A stretch of DNA of 47,326 bases from Colwellia psychrerythraea. Its GTDB lineage: Bacteria > Pseudomonadota > Gammaproteobacteria > Enterobacterales > Alteromonadaceae. The notes beneath the pieces were generated by a model. That model worked only from the letters and a program-made list of their open reading frames with translations, ran no database searches and was not told where the DNA came from. Location: contig MAAF01000114.1 in NCBI GenBank assembly GCA_002163005.1, forward strand, positions 1-47,326, read 5' to 3'. This document shows, in pieces, positions 1-9,678 of this stretch (position 1 is the first letter of the stretch; each line of letters begins with the position of its first letter). Made by a program: the position numbers and the translations under genes.

Positions 1-150
1 AGAAAAAAGAAAATGAACAACATTTTAAAAAAGAAAGTTAAAAAAGCTAACTCAAAGTTACATACTAGCAACAAGCCTAAATATGTATCGAAAGCAGAAA
101 GAGCTAAACTTGCTGAAGAGGATAGCAGCCAAGAACAAGAACAAGAGTAG
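1..150 (+). CDS. DUF2986-like small basic protein, C-terminal part (start possibly outside window)
   Basis: The frame is open from base 1 and ends with TAG at 148-150. An ATG at 13 would give 45 residues, but the preceding in-frame codons (Arg-Lys-Lys-Lys) also fit the family, so the true start may lie just outside the window. The product is very basic at first (lysine run, then NSKLHTSNKPKYVSKAERAKL) and ends in an acidic Glu/Gln tail. The SNKPKYxSKAxRAKL stretch is what I recognise from DUF2986 proteins of marine gammaproteobacteria; their function is unknown. It is the only plus-strand gene at the left end and converges on the RND operon through a shared terminator. Confidence 0.6.
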   Translation, partial: RKKKMNNILKKKVKKANSKLHTSNKPKYVSKAERAKLAEEDSSQEQEQE

Positions 151-269
151 CGACTAAACGAGAGAGAGCCAATCACATCACTATTTAGCTATTAATAACT
201 GTATGGGTAGTAGTCATTACTAATGGTAACGTATCATAATTATGTGTATATGTTATTAGACAACAAATA

Positions 270-297
270 AAAAGGGCACATAATATGTGCCCTTTTT
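270..297. terminator. Bidirectional rho-independent terminator
   Basis: GGGCACAT (274-281) and ATGTGCCC (285-292) form a perfect stem with a 3-base loop. Flanking A and T runs give a U-tract in either direction. It lies between the convergent DUF2986-like gene and the RND pump gene and can serve both. Confidence 0.85.
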
Positions 298-322
298 GTT
301 GCGCTATCCTTCAGTGAAACCC

Positions 323-3300
323 TTAGGTCACATCTGATTCCCCTTTAATCTTTTCTCGCATACGTTGAATCAATAGGTAGAAGTAAGGCACAAGTAAAGT
401 ACCAAATAGTGTTGCTGCAATCATACCCGCCAGTACAGTGATACCTAAAGAAACACGACTTCCAGCCCCTGCACCCGTTGCAAAAACAAGTGGTAACACA
501 CCTAATATAAACGAGAATGCAGTCATCAATACCGCACGAAAACGCATTTTAGCCGCATTAAGTGCCGCATTCAGTATCGTTTCACCAGCAGCTCTTTGCT
601 CCATGGCAAATTCAACAATCAAAATGGCGGTTTTAGTCGAAAGACCTATCAATAAGACCAAACCAACTTGTGCATAAATATTATTAGCCATGCCGACAGT
701 GTACAGCGCCAACATAGCGCCAAACAAGGCTAAAGGTACTGCGGCAATAACTGAGAACGGAATAGTCCAGCTTTCATATTGTGCCACTAAGAATAGGTAA
801 ACAAAGATGATAGCTAAACCAAATAGTATTGGTGCTAAATTACCCGCTTCTAATTCTTGTTTCGACTGTCCTGACCACTCATAAATATACCCTTGAGGTA
901 AAGTGCTCGCTAACTCCTCCATTACATCAATAGATTGTCCCGAAGAATAACCAGGAGAGGCATTACCTGTGATACTTGCACTTCGATACAAGTTAAAGTG
1001 ACTAATCGTTGTTGGTCCTAAGATAGGTTTAACGCTTGCTAAGGTAGTTAACGGTACCATCTCGTCATCTTTGTTTCGGACGAAGTAATATCTAAGGTCT
1101 GAAGGTTCAGCTCTGTACTGACTTTCCGCTTGAATTGTCACTCGATAAGTACGACCAAACTGACTGAAGTCATTGATATATAAAGAGCCTAACTGTGCTT
1201 GCAAAGTAGCAAAAATATCAGACAACGCGACACCTTGTGCTTTGGCTTTATTACGGTCTACTTCTAAAAAGTACTGCGGCACATTTGCACGATAGGTACT
1301 AAACACACGGGATAATTCAGGTCGTTGATTAGCTTCATAAATAAGGCCATTCATTACTTGTGCTAATTCAGCAGGATCTCGCCCTTCGCTGTCTTGTAGT
1401 TTAAAGTCAAAACCTGAGCTATTGCCTAAACCAGGAATAGGTGGCGGATTAAACACCATAATCTGAGCATCTGGCATAGTCCACAACTGCCCCATTAAAC
1501 GAGGAATTAACTGCTTTAACCCAAGTTCTGGCGTGGTACGTTCCTCCCAATCTTTAAGGAGAATAATGACAAGACCATTATTCGAACCAGCACCACCAAG
1601 TAATGAGAAGCCTGATACGGTAATAATGTCATCTACGGCAGCATCATTTAAAATAATTGGTGTTATTTTATCTAAAACTGCTTGAGTACGATTACTTGAA
1701 GCAGCATCAGGTAACTGAATATCAACAAAGAGATAACCTTGATCTTCCGCCGGTAAAAATGCCGTTGGAACAGCCGTAGTTAACCAACCTGCAGCAATAA
1801 AGATTAAACCAACAAAAAGTCCAACTCTGGTTAGTCGCTTAAGCATAAAGCCAACGGTATTAGTATAACCACCAGTCGCTTTAGTAATAAGGCGCTCAAA
1901 TGGCAGTAACCAAGTAATTGGTTTCATTTTTTCTGCACTTAAAAGCACGGTACATAACGCAGGACTCAATGTTAAGGCATTTAATGATGAAATCAGTACA
2001 GCAAAAGAAATAGTGACTGAGAATTGTTTGTACAATTCACCCGTTATGCCCGGCATAAAAGCAACAGGGACAAATACCGCAAGTAATACCAAGGTGGTGG
2101 CAATGATAGGACCAGAAACTTGCTCCATTGCTTTGGTTACCGCTTCTTTAATGGGGAGTTGTTCTTCTTTTAATATGCGTTCAACATTTTCAATAACGAT
2201 AATAGCGTCATCAACAACAATACCAATGGCGAGAACTAAACCAAATAAGGTAACAGTATTAATTGAATATCCCATCAAAATCATAAAAGCAAAGGTACCA
2301 ATAAGTGATACTGGAATTGCTAAGGTTGGAATAATGGTCGCGCGCCAATTTTGTAGAAATAAGAAGACAACTAATATAACTAAGGCAATTGCTTGAAATA
2401 AAGTAACCACAACTTCTTCAATTGAGCGGTCGATAAATTTAGTCGTATCGTAAGGGATAACATATTCTAAACCGTCTGGGAAACGTTGAGAGAGTTTTAC
2501 CATTTCAGCTTTTACTAAAGAAGCAACCTCAGTGGCATTAGCATCAGGTAATTGATAAATAACAAGGAAGGATGTTTCTTTACCATTTAATCTTGCTTGT
2601 GTTGAATAGTCTTCAGCGCCCAGTTCTAAACGAGCAATATCACTTAAACGAATAAAATTGCCATTACGCTGAGCTCGAATTATTGTTTGACCAAATTCTT
2701 CAGGTGTTTGCAAACGACCTTTTGCTTGAATAGAATACTCAAACTGCTGATTAGGTAATGTTGGGCTAGCACCTAATTTACCAGCAGCAACAATCATATT
2801 CTGCTCTTGTAATGCCTGTTGCACTTCAGTAACGGTAATACTAAGTGATGCCATGCGTTCTGGATTTAACCATGCGCGCATGCTATAGGTCATTTCACCC
2901 ATCACTTCTGCTGAGGCAACCCCCTTGATCCGCCCTAGGGGCTCGATTAAGTAGTTAGTAGCATAGTTACTTAAGAAAAGCTGATTGATACTTTCCTGTT
3001 CAGAGAATAGGTTAATACCTAACAGCATAGCGCTCGATTTTTTCTTAACATCAACCCCTTGACGCGTTACTTCAGATGGTAATGAACTCGTTGCAAGTGC
3101 GACCCTATTTTGTACATTAACTTGAGCAATATCGCCATCGGTACCAACTTTAAAAAATACCGTGATAACAGCACTACCATTATTTGAAGCAGAAGATTCA
3201 ATATACATCATATCTTCAACACCATTGATCTGTTCTTCAATGGGCCTAATAACTGACTCTTCTACAACTTGAGCACTTGCTCCTGGGTAGACGGCTGAGA

Positions 3301-3436
3301 TTTGGACCTGAGGTGGCGTAATTTCAGGATACATATTTACGGGTAGTACGCTCATGGCAATTAAACCAGCAAGCGTAATAACGATAGATATTACAAACGC
3401 AAATTTAGGGCGATTGATAAAAGTTTTACTGATCAT
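323..3436 (-). CDS. RND-family multidrug efflux pump, inner-membrane transporter (HAE1/AcrB-MexF type)
   Basis: This is a proton-driven inner-membrane pump expected to export drugs or other amphiphiles with a periplasmic adaptor and an outer-membrane channel. The 1037 residues match the usual AcrB length (about 1050). The architecture is visible: TM1 near residues 12-32, a large periplasmic loop, TM2-6 near 340-490, a second large loop, then the last TM block. The proton-relay residues are present: Asp409-Asp410 in [16 protein letters not shown] and Lys935 in [13 protein letters not shown]. It begins 14 bases after the adaptor stop, with AAGGACG as ribosome-binding site, so the two genes form an operon. 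No TolC-like gene is nearby, so the channel must be encoded elsewhere. The substrate cannot be read from sequence. Confidence 0.93.
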   Translation of the reverse strand: MISKTFINRPKFAFVISIVITLAGLIAMSVLPVNMYPEITPPQVQISAVYPGASAQVVEESVIRPIEEQINGVEDMMYIESSASNNGSAVITVFFKVGTDGDIAQVNVQNRVALATSSLPSEVTRQGVDVKKKSSAMLLGINLFSEQESINQLFLSNYATNYLIEPLGRIKGVASAEVMGEMTYSMRAWLNPERMASLSITVTEVQQALQEQNMIVAAGKLGASPTLPNQQFEYSIQAKGRLQTPEEFGQTIIRAQRNGNFIRLSDIARLELGAEDYSTQARLNGKETSFLVIYQLPDANATEVASLVKAEMVKLSQRFPDGLEYVIPYDTTKFIDRSIEEVVVTLFQAIALVILVVFLFLQNWRATIIPTLAIPVSLIGTFAFMILMGYSINTVTLFGLVLAIGIVVDDAIIVIENVERILKEEQLPIKEAVTKAMEQVSGPIIATTLVLLAVFVPVAFMPGITGELYKQFSVTISFAVLISSLNALTLSPALCTVLLSAEKMKPITWLLPFERLITKATGGYTNTVGFMLKRLTRVGLFVGLIFIAAGWLTTAVPTAFLPAEDQGYLFVDIQLPDAASSNRTQAVLDKITPIILNDAAVDDIITVSGFSLLGGAGSNNGLVIILLKDWEERTTPELGLKQLIPRLMGQLWTMPDAQIMVFNPPPIPGLGNSSGFDFKLQDSEGRDPAELAQVMNGLIYEANQRPELSRVFSTYRANVPQYFLEVDRNKAKAQGVALSDIFATLQAQLGSLYINDFSQFGRTYRVTIQAESQYRAEPSDLRYYFVRNKDDEMVPLTTLASVKPILGPTTISHFNLYRSASITGNASPGYSSGQSIDVMEELASTLPQGYIYEWSGQSKQELEAGNLAPILFGLAIIFVYLFLVAQYESWTIPFSVIAAVPLALFGAMLALYTVGMANNIYAQVGLVLLIGLSTKTAILIVEFAMEQRAAGETILNAALNAAKMRFRAVLMTAFSFILGVLPLVFATGAGAGSRVSLGITVLAGMIAATLFGTLLVPYFYLLIQRMREKIKGESDVT

Positions 3437-3450
3437 AAAATCGTCCTTGA

Positions 3451-4701
3451 TTACTTACCAGTTGTAGCACTGGGGTTAATTGTTGGTTCATTCGCTTTTG
3501 AAGAATCCACTGATTTATCATCAAGATCAGATATTGTACCAACAAGTGGGTCAACATGCTTCTCAACGCCTCTGACTTCAACACCAGAACGAACTTTTTG
3601 TAATCCTTCAACAATCACTTTTTCACCAATAGCAACACCCTTTTCAGCAACCCACATGGCATTAATTCTTCGGCCTAGCACGACGTGACGTTGTTTCACT
3701 TTATTATTTTCGTCAACAATTAAAACAAACTTACCTTGTTGGCCTTCTTGCACTGCCGCTTGAGGAATTAATGCCATTTCTTCTTTACTCTGACTTTCCA
3801 GAATCAAGGTAACAAATAAGCCTGGTATAATAATATTATGAGGATTAGGAAAAACAGTTCTCAGCTCGACGGTGCCCATACCTTTAGAAATTTTAGTATC
3901 AGCAAAATCTAATTTCCCACTTTCTGGATATTCGGAATTGTTAGGTAAACGTAAAGAGATATCAAACTCCCCGCCCTCTTCAATATTCGATCCCTGATGC
4001 GCTTGTTGGTAAGAGACATAGGTGCTTTCTTCCACTTGGAAACTAACAAAGATAGGGTCACTAATGATAAGAGTTGCCAAAGCATTACTTGTAGGGCTAA
4101 CGATATTTCCCACATTGAAATTTACTTTACCAATAAGGCCACTAAAGGGGGCTGTGATAGTGGTATAGCTTAAATCAAGTTCAGCTTTTTCAAGCGCAGC
4201 TTGCGCAGATTTAACCGCGGATTTAGCTTGTGACTCCTCAGTCGTCAATCGGTCGAAGTCTGATTGAGAAATGTAACCATCATTGATAAGTTCATTGGCT
4301 CGTTTTAAGTTACGCTTCGCGTTGTCTTCGCCGGACTCTTTCGAACTTAAGTCAGCTTTTGCTGCTGATAAAGCTGCTTCATAGGCCGCGGGGTCTATTC
4401 TTAATAATACTTGACCCTTTTCAACAAAACTCCCTTCACGAAAGTGGCGTTCAAGTAACTCTCCTTCAACACGAGCTCGTAAATCAGCTTCTTTAGATGC
4501 CTCTGTACGTGCGACAAATTCACGATATCCGCCAATAGATTGTGATTTAATTGAGTAGACAGAAACTGCCGGTGCTGGTGGTTTAACCTTAACTTCTTCC
4601 TTACTACAAGCCGTAAGTGTTAGAGATAAAAGTCCAAAAAATATAAACTTACTCGTTGTTAGGTTAGATCGGGTAGTGTTTTTTAAAAAGCGCTTGAGCA
4701 T
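3451..4701 (-). CDS. RND efflux periplasmic adaptor lipoprotein (AcrA/MexE type)
   Basis: This is the membrane-fusion protein that joins the RND pump to an outer-membrane channel. I take the ATG at 4701 as start: AAGGA lies about 9 bases upstream, and it gives a normal lipoprotein signal (basic start, hydrophobic [14 protein letters not shown], lipobox Cys32). A longer frame reaching 4770 would put an unlikely peptide before the signal. After Cys32 come the biotinyl-lipoyl half domain ([20 protein letters not shown]), a coiled-coil hairpin around residues 100-170, the second lipoyl half ([20 protein letters not shown]), then beta-barrel and membrane-proximal domains. The acidic/Ser tail after about residue 390 looks disordered. 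It is first in the operon, with the pump 14 bases downstream. Confidence 0.9.
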   Translation of the reverse strand: MLKRFLKNTTRSNLTTSKFIFFGLLSLTLTACSKEEVKVKPPAPAVSVYSIKSQSIGGYREFVARTEASKEADLRARVEGELLERHFREGSFVEKGQVLLRIDPAAYEAALSAAKADLSSKESGEDNAKRNLKRANELINDGYISQSDFDRLTTEESQAKSAVKSAQAALEKAELDLSYTTITAPFSGLIGKVNFNVGNIVSPTSNALATLIISDPIFVSFQVEESTYVSYQQAHQGSNIEEGGEFDISLRLPNNSEYPESGKLDFADTKISKGMGTVELRTVFPNPHNIIIPGLFVTLILESQSKEEMALIPQAAVQEGQQGKFVLIVDENNKVKQRHVVLGRRINAMWVAEKGVAIGEKVIVEGLQKVRSGVEVRGVEKHVDPLVGTISDLDDKSVDSSKANEPTINPSATTGK

Positions 4702-4816
4702 CAAATTATTCCTTTTAAGGTTAATGCTTTTATTATGAATTATGTTAATTATTACACAGGGTGGATTCAATACAGTAATTATTTGTACTAATTAAAGAAT
4801 TGTATAAATTTTTAGC

Positions 4817-4853
4817 AAAAAAAAAGCTGCGAACAAGGTTCAACAGCTTTTTT
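4817..4853 (-). terminator. Rho-independent terminator downstream of hpf
   Basis: GCTG (4826-4829) pairs with CAGC (4844-4847), and GAAC with GTTC extends the stem inside after small bulges. Read on the minus strand the hairpin is followed by a long T run. It lies just after the hpf stop and upstream of the RND operon, so it separates the two units. Confidence 0.8.
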
Positions 4854-4873
4854 ATTATGGACAATTTTTAGCT

Positions 4874-5230
4874 TTAAGCTAAGTTCATTTCTTGAACTTT
4901 CTCATGAGCAATTTCAGGTGTAGTAGCATCTGGCTTTGTATGTAAATTAGCTTTTAGTTGACCCTTTCTATGCTTAAGCGCCGCATCTAATTTTTTTGCT
5001 GCACTAGCAATCGCAGGATACATGACTTCATTAGTCCCTGTGGCGGAAATACGGCCACCTTCATAAGTTGTGGTTAACTCAACTTGATGTTTATGGTGTT
5101 CTTTAGAGATAATTACATCTAAGGCAATTAGTGTTGGAAAATGGTTGGCTATTTTAGAGAATTTTTCTTCGATATGCTCTTTGATTGAATCATTAACTTC
5201 TACGTGATGACCAGAAAGATTTATTTTCAT
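4874..5230 (-). CDS. hpf: Ribosome hibernation / ribosome-associated inhibitor protein (short HPF/RaiA family)
   Basis: Short HPF/YfiA proteins bind the 30S decoding region and silence or pair ribosomes in slow growth or cold. The 118 residues show the family fold: MKINLSGHHVEVNDSIKEHIEEKF at the start, then a basic second helix, AIASAAKKLDAALKHRKGQLK. The tail after residue 100 (about 20 residues) resembles YfiA (113 residues) more than E. coli HPF (95), so whether it forms 100S dimers or blocks them is not decided here. It is monocistronic, with its own terminator downstream and a long AT-rich upstream region. There is no rpoN beside it, unlike many hpf genes. Confidence 0.88.
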   Translation of the reverse strand: MKINLSGHHVEVNDSIKEHIEEKFSKIANHFPTLIALDVIISKEHHKHQVELTTTYEGGRISATGTNEVMYPAIASAAKKLDAALKHRKGQLKANLHTKPDATTPEIAHEKVQEMNLA

Positions 5231-5627
5231 AGGTATTCCTTTTTTACTATTACTTAAAGACTAATTTACCTAAATGACATTTTATCTAAATAACAATGTG
5301 TCACTTAAGAATAGACCTGAGGGCAAGTTTTGCTAAAACAAGTCAGCGTGCTAAATATTTATAAAATACTAACAACAACCGATTAAGAAGCATCACAAAT
5401 CACCTAGCACTAAAAGTAGCGCAAAAGAGGATGAAATACTATTGATCTAAAGTAAAGAAATGAAGAAAACTACAATGAATAATTTACTAGAGGTTTAGGA
5501 TGTTTTTTAATTCTCAAATATAACATTTTAAATCAATGCAAAGAATGGCATTATTTAAAAGACAAATAACTCTAACACATTGGTTTTCATACAAAAACAC
5601 AAAGTTCATTAGCGAACACTCAGCTCG
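5231..5627. other. Intergenic region between hpf and pgpA (397 bp)
   Basis: Very AT-rich. I see no convincing ORF, RNA gene or repeat. It must hold the hpf promoter (minus strand, near 5231-5330), but no -35/-10 pair stands out. A weak stem, TTAGCGA (5609-5615) with TCGCTA (5625-5630), overlaps the pgpA stop codon and has no T run. Confidence 0.5.
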
Positions 5628-6101
5628 CTAGAAAATTACATGCATAATAACAAGTGAAAATAACCCCGCCAATACATCATCAAACATAATACCAAAGCCG
5701 CCAGTTAGTTTTTTATCGGCAACAGATATTGGCCAAGGTTTAGCAATATCGAAAATTCGAAATAAGATAAACCCGACTAGCACACTCTGCCAACTCACAG
5801 GTATCATAAACATAGTTATAAAAAAACCAGCAAACTCATCCCAGACAATAGCACCATGGTCGTGAACGCCAACATCTTTAGCTGCTTTACCGCAAATGTA
5901 AATACCTGAGATACAAACAACTAATACGAGTAAGGCATAGAATAATGGAGATAAGCTGCTCATAAGTAAAAATAATGGCACCGCGGCAAGTGTACCAAAA
6001 GTTCCAGGCGCTTTTGGTGCTAGTCCACTACCAAAACCTAGCGCTAAAAACTGAATTGGATTAGCAAGGTTAAAGTTAACTTGTGTATTTTTACCCGACA
6101 T
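5628..6101 (-). CDS. pgpA: Phosphatidylglycerophosphatase A
   Basis: PgpA removes the phosphate from phosphatidylglycerophosphate to give phosphatidylglycerol at the inner membrane. The 157 residues match the family length. Diagnostic pieces are FGSGLAPKAPGTFGTLAAVPL near the start, the acidic WDEFAGFF segment in the middle and DDVLAGLFSLVIMHV at the end, which together carry the acidic and Lys/Gly residues of the active site. Three or four hydrophobic segments are visible. It follows thiL after 55 bases and ends the ribH-nusB-thiL-pgpA run, an arrangement common in gammaproteobacteria. Confidence 0.93.
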   Translation of the reverse strand: MSGKNTQVNFNLANPIQFLALGFGSGLAPKAPGTFGTLAAVPLFLLMSSLSPLFYALLVLVVCISGIYICGKAAKDVGVHDHGAIVWDEFAGFFITMFMIPVSWQSVLVGFILFRIFDIAKPWPISVADKKLTGGFGIMFDDVLAGLFSLVIMHVIF

Positions 6102-6156
6102 ATAATAAATGCTTATTAATTAATAAGAAATGGTGATAAGTAAGTTGCCAAAAAAG

Positions 6157-7119
6157 CTATTCCGAAAAATGTTCAAAACCTGCGGTATTAATTGGAATAG
6201 CTTTATTATTTAATGTGGTCGAGATAGTCTGAGATGCATTCAATTGTCCGATACAAGTCACTTTGGTACCGGCATGAGACATTGCAGTTTCCATACCCAC
6301 TTTGTTATCTTCGGAGACCGTAAACAATAGCTCATAGTCATCACCACCGGATAATGCCAAAGTAATCGCATCATCAGAAAGTAAACTATCACGCATAATA
6401 GTAGAGAGAGGTAGAGCATCTAAAACAATATTCGCGCCAACATTAGATGCTTGGCATATATGTCCTAAATCAGCAATTAATCCATCGGAAAGATCAATTG
6501 CCGAGGAGGCATATTCTCGAAGTGTTTGTCCGGCTAATACGCGCGGTTTTGGGTAATCAAGTTTATTTTTTATAATATCAATAAATTGTGCTTCAATATC
6601 TACTTTACCGGTGATTTGCTGCAAAGCTAGAGCGGCATCGCCGAGTTCACCTGTGACATAAAGCCAATCACCTGATTTAGCACCTGAACGAGATAAGTAA
6701 CTGCCCTCAGGTGTAAGTCCTTGAGCAGTAATAGTTATACTTAAGGGGCCCTGTGTGGTGTCTCCGCCAATGAGTTCTACGTTGTAAAACTCACATAACT
6801 CAAAGACACCTTCACAAAACTCAATTAACCATGCTTCATCTATAGTAGGTAACGTTATTGCTAAAGATAACCAACTGGGCTTAGCGCCCATTGCCGCAAT
6901 ATCAGATAAATTAACGGCAACGGCTTTATGACCTATAGCCCTAGGGCTAGTCTCAAATGGAAAGTGAACTCCAGCAACTAATGTGTCTGTAGTTACCACT
7001 ATATTTTGATTCTCAATAGGTGATAAAACCGCACAGTCATCCCCAATACCAAGCACAACATCTTTCCGTTTAACCGCTTGTTTGGTAAAGAAATGCTTTA
7101 TCAACTCGAACTCTTTCAT
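6157..7119 (-). CDS. thiL: Thiamine-monophosphate kinase
   Basis: ThiL phosphorylates thiamine monophosphate to thiamine diphosphate with ATP, the last step of cofactor synthesis. The 320 residues match the family. Visible motifs are an N-terminal glycine/acidic stretch VLGIGDDCAVL, the VTTDTLVAGVHFP segment, AVNLSDIAAMGAKP, GGDTTQGPLSITITAQG for Mg-ATP binding, and SSAIDLSDGLIADLGHI with ALSGGDDYELLFT in the C-terminal half. This is the PurM/ThiL-like ATPase layout. It sits 38 bases after nusB and 55 before pgpA and is probably co-transcribed with both. Confidence 0.95.
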   Translation of the reverse strand: MKEFELIKHFFTKQAVKRKDVVLGIGDDCAVLSPIENQNIVVTTDTLVAGVHFPFETSPRAIGHKAVAVNLSDIAAMGAKPSWLSLAITLPTIDEAWLIEFCEGVFELCEFYNVELIGGDTTQGPLSITITAQGLTPEGSYLSRSGAKSGDWLYVTGELGDAALALQQITGKVDIEAQFIDIIKNKLDYPKPRVLAGQTLREYASSAIDLSDGLIADLGHICQASNVGANIVLDALPLSTIMRDSLLSDDAITLALSGGDDYELLFTVSEDNKVGMETAMSHAGTKVTCIGQLNASQTISTTLNNKAIPINTAGFEHFSE

Positions 7120-7157
7120 GCTAAGCCTTTACTTACTAATATTGTACTATTAGTAGG

Positions 7158-7574
7158 TTATTCTTGAGGGCGAATTAATTTAACAGTTTTATCTAAAACA
7201 CCGTTAATAAACTTATGACTATCATCCGCTGCAAATGATTTAGCTAACTCAATAGCTTCATTAATTACTACACGATAAGGCACATCAGTACAGTCTTTTA
7301 ATTCAAACACTGCCACGCGTAATATAGCTTTTTCCACTTGATCAATATCATCAAGAGGACGATCTACATAAGGAGAGATAGCATCATCTATTGAACCAAT
7401 ATTGGTGGTTACACCACGTAATAATAATTGAAAGTATTCAATATCAAAGCGACGTTTACTATTGTCTGCAATAAAGTTAACTTCAATATCATTTACTGGG
7501 TTCTTACTAACTTGCCATGAATAAACAGCTTGCACTGCTAGCTCACGGGCTTTTCTTCTAGGAGAAGGTTTCAC
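7158..7574 (-). CDS. nusB: Transcription antitermination factor NusB
   Basis: NusB binds boxA RNA with NusE (S10) and supports antitermination of rRNA operons. The 138 residues match the E. coli protein (139). The start is typical (KPSPRRKARELAVQAVYSW, basic RNA-binding face), as are YFQLLLRGV, the ILRVAVFELKD segment and the ending NEAIELAKSFAADDSHKFINGVLDKT. It lies 31 bases after ribH, the usual pairing in gammaproteobacteria. Confidence 0.96.
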   Translation of the reverse strand: MKPSPRRKARELAVQAVYSWQVSKNPVNDIEVNFIADNSKRRFDIEYFQLLLRGVTTNIGSIDDAISPYVDRPLDDIDQVEKAILRVAVFELKDCTDVPYRVVINEAIELAKSFAADDSHKFINGVLDKTVKLIRPQE

Positions 7575-7605
7575 AATATGTTTCCACTTTTCTTAAGTTC
7601 AGAAA

Positions 7606-8070
7606 TTAAATTTTAGCTAATACATTAACCATTTCTAATGCACCAAGAGCAGCTTCAGCTCCCTTATTACCAGCTTTAGTGCCTGCACGTTCAATGGCTT
7701 GTTCAATAGAGTCTGTTGTAATTACACCAAATGAAACTGGAATTTCAGCTTCTAAACAAACTTGTGCTAAACCTTTATTAGATTCACCGGCAACAAAATC
7801 AAAGTGCGGAGTGCCACCACGAATAACGGCACCAATGGCAATAATGGCATCCGACTCGCCTTTTTTAGCAATCTTTTTAGCTGCTAGAGGTAACTCATAA
7901 GCACCCGGCACACGAACGATAGTAATATCTTCGTCATTAACATTACCATGACGTTTAAGGGCATCAATTGCACCTTCTAATAAACTGTCAACTATAAAGT
8001 GATTAAAACGTGATACAACAATAGCAAATTTCTTGCCTTTCGCTTCAAACGAACCTTCAATAATATTCAT
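7606..8070 (-). CDS. ribH: 6,7-dimethyl-8-ribityllumazine synthase
   Basis: RibH condenses 5-amino-6-ribitylaminouracil with dihydroxybutanone phosphate to make lumazine, the precursor of riboflavin. The 154 residues match the family. Key segments are [16 protein letters not shown] (substrate pocket), [32 protein letters not shown] with the catalytic His, and [11 protein letters not shown] at the end. It is the first gene of the rib-nus-thi-pgp run. The usual upstream partners (ribD, ribE, ribBA) are not here; mlaA lies 84 bases upstream instead. Confidence 0.96.
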   Translation of the reverse strand: MNIIEGSFEAKGKKFAIVVSRFNHFIVDSLLEGAIDALKRHGNVNDEDITIVRVPGAYELPLAAKKIAKKGESDAIIAIGAVIRGGTPHFDFVAGESNKGLAQVCLEAEIPVSFGVITTDSIEQAIERAGTKAGNKGAEAALGALEMVNVLAKI

Positions 8071-8154
8071 TTAATAATTCCAATAGGGTGTGTATAAAAA
8101 ATTGCCGCAATTCTAGCAAATAGTTATCGGCATAGGTACTCGTTTATTCTAAAA

Positions 8155-9012
8155 TTAGTCTATATCATCAAATTCATCGAGAAACGCATCTATTTCAGCT
8201 TCTTCAGCTTCATCAATTATGATCGGAGGATTACCATCATAGAGTCTGTAATTCATGTTTTGGAAATATGCGTTTTTAATAAATTCATAAGGGTCCTCAG
8301 ACTCGACGACTAGTTGCTCTTGATCTCGTACTGCAGATCTTTTCTCTAATGCTAATATTCCTAAACGAGCAATGTTTGGCCAAAAGTCAATTATAGCTAA
8401 AGGCCAATAAAGACGATCAACGTAGTCACCCACCTCTTCACGAACAGAGCTTGGGCCCAAACCTGGAACAACTAAATACGGTCCATCCCCAACGCCATAC
8501 GTACCCAAAACCTCACCAAATTCTTCTTGTTCTCCAGACCAATCAAAGTCACTAGCTGGATCATAAAACCCAAACAAACCAATAGTGGAGTTCAGCACAA
8601 ATCTACCGGTACTTTTTGCCGCGGCTGTGAATTTTAATTGGAGGGCGTTGTTGATAATACTCGCAGGTTCATTTAGGTTTAATGCCATATTATACAAACC
8701 AGTACGTAAAAATGGTGGCGTGTAAGTGGTGTAAACTTCTGATGCAGGTTTAGCAATATATTTGTCAACGTAATCCCAAGTAAACGTCCAAAATGGTCTG
8801 TTTATTACTTCAAAGGGATCTCTTGGGTCGCTGACATCAATAGACTCAGTCATCCCTTCTTGGGTTTGTTGTTCCGGCGTCGTTGAACACCCAGAGAGAA
8901 TGAGAATCAAAACCAAAATAAGAAGTCGAAAATATAGCGTTATAGCTGAGCTCACAGGGCTTAAATCCTTGCCGTTACATGAATGCGTATTAAAAAAAAG
9001 GCACTTTAACAT
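8155..9012 (-). CDS. mlaA: MlaA/VacJ-family outer-membrane lipoprotein
   Basis: MlaA sits in the outer membrane with porins and removes misplaced phospholipids from the outer leaflet, handing them to the Mla retrograde pathway. A lipobox (LILSGC) follows a hydrophobic run. The mature part has the family signatures DPFEVINRPFWTFTWDYVDKY, FLRTGLYNMALNLNEPASIINN, GRFVLNSTIGLFGFYDPAS, FGEVLGTYGVGDGPYLVVPGLGPSSVRE and DYVDRLYWPL. The C-terminus is unusually acidic (IDEAEEAEIDAFLDEFDDID). The start is uncertain: ATG at 9012 leaves a long pre-signal segment, a GTG at 9021 is in frame, and a GTG at 8955 would give a textbook signal peptide. Other mla genes are not in the window. Confidence 0.9.
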   Translation of the reverse strand: MLKCLFFNTHSCNGKDLSPVSSAITLYFRLLILVLILILSGCSTTPEQQTQEGMTESIDVSDPRDPFEVINRPFWTFTWDYVDKYIAKPASEVYTTYTPPFLRTGLYNMALNLNEPASIINNALQLKFTAAAKSTGRFVLNSTIGLFGFYDPASDFDWSGEQEEFGEVLGTYGVGDGPYLVVPGLGPSSVREEVGDYVDRLYWPLAIIDFWPNIARLGILALEKRSAVRDQEQLVVESEDPYEFIKNAYFQNMNYRLYDGNPPIIIDEAEEAEIDAFLDEFDDID

Positions 9013-9091
9013 ATAAAACACAGTTGCGTGAATAACGTTTAACTACAGTTCCACTATATTTATTACAATAAATGATGGTGTAGACAATTAT

Positions 9092-9562
9092 TTACTTGGA
9101 GCGAGCACGTTGCTGGTAGACTGAAAGCAACATTTCAACTTCTGCTCGTGGTAGTTCGCATTCACTCATAATCTCTTCAATATCAGCTCCTTTTTCTGCT
9201 AATTTAAAGGCACGATTATAAAATTTATCCTGTCCCTGGCTTTCTTGCCATTGTGTTACTAATTGCTGTTGTTCGATAGATTGGTGCTGTAAGCTTTTAA
9301 TTCGATGCTCTAACTGTTTTGAAACTTGTTCATTTTCAGCTGCAAGCTGTTCATTTTTGTCCGAGATATCATCAAATTCTTGCTGCAACTTACTATTTAA
9401 AATTTGTAATTCATTAACCAATAAGCAAGTACTTTGCATTTGTATATTTAGCATTTCTACTTTACTTTTAAGTTTATTTAAATAAATAAATAGAAAGATA
9501 CTAGTGAGCAACACAAGAAATAAGGCTGACACTGCAATAATTGGTACGGCTAATAATGACAT
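9092..9562 (-). CDS. DUF2802 protein, membrane-anchored coiled coil of chemotaxis operons
   Basis: The 156 residues begin with one hydrophobic segment (about residues 3-27, rich in Leu, Ile, Val), then a long Gln/Glu/Lys coiled coil (about 30-115), then a small helical domain containing FKLAEKGADIEEIMSECELPRAEVEMLLSVYQQ. That last part is the DUF2802 signature, and it reads like a compact helix-turn-helix. Genes of this family commonly follow cheW in polar-flagellum clusters; their function is unknown to me. It follows cheW after 116 bases that contain a strong hairpin, and ends the flagellar/chemotaxis run before mlaA. Confidence 0.8.
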   Translation of the reverse strand: MSLLAVPIIAVSALFLVLLTSIFLFIYLNKLKSKVEMLNIQMQSTCLLVNELQILNSKLQQEFDDISDKNEQLAAENEQVSKQLEHRIKSLQHQSIEQQQLVTQWQESQGQDKFYNRAFKLAEKGADIEEIMSECELPRAEVEMLLSVYQQRARSK

Positions 9563-9614
9563 TAAGAGCTTTTGCCTTAAATAAAACTAAATGAAAAGTT
9601 GCATAACTGCACAG

Positions 9615-9642
9615 CACAAAGTCTGCAAATACAGACTTTGTG
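9615..9642 (-). promoter_or_regulatory. Perfect 11-bp hairpin between cheW and the DUF2802 gene
   Basis: CACAAAGTCTG (9615-9625) and CAGACTTTGTG (9632-9642) pair perfectly around a 6-base loop. On the transcribed minus strand no T run follows, so it is not a classical terminator. It may be a processing or stability element, or a weak attenuator lowering DUF2802 expression relative to cheW. Confidence 0.5.
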
Positions 9643-9678
9643 TTGCCAAATAATTACAGAGTGGAAATAATAATAAAA

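Noticed and set aside
2013..2396. Open frame of 127 codons on the plus strand inside the RND pump gene
   Set aside because: Antisense shadow of a strongly conserved gene, with Ile/Thr/Lys-rich composition and no family likeness.
3426..4115. Two short minus-strand frames inside the adaptor gene
   Set aside because: They overlap the real adaptor frame, which carries a clear lipoprotein signal and domain order.
8124..8146. Sigma-28-like -10 (GCCGATAA) on the minus strand between mlaA and ribH
   Set aside because: The TAAA upstream is 11 bases away where 15 is expected, and a flagellar promoter for ribH makes little sense.
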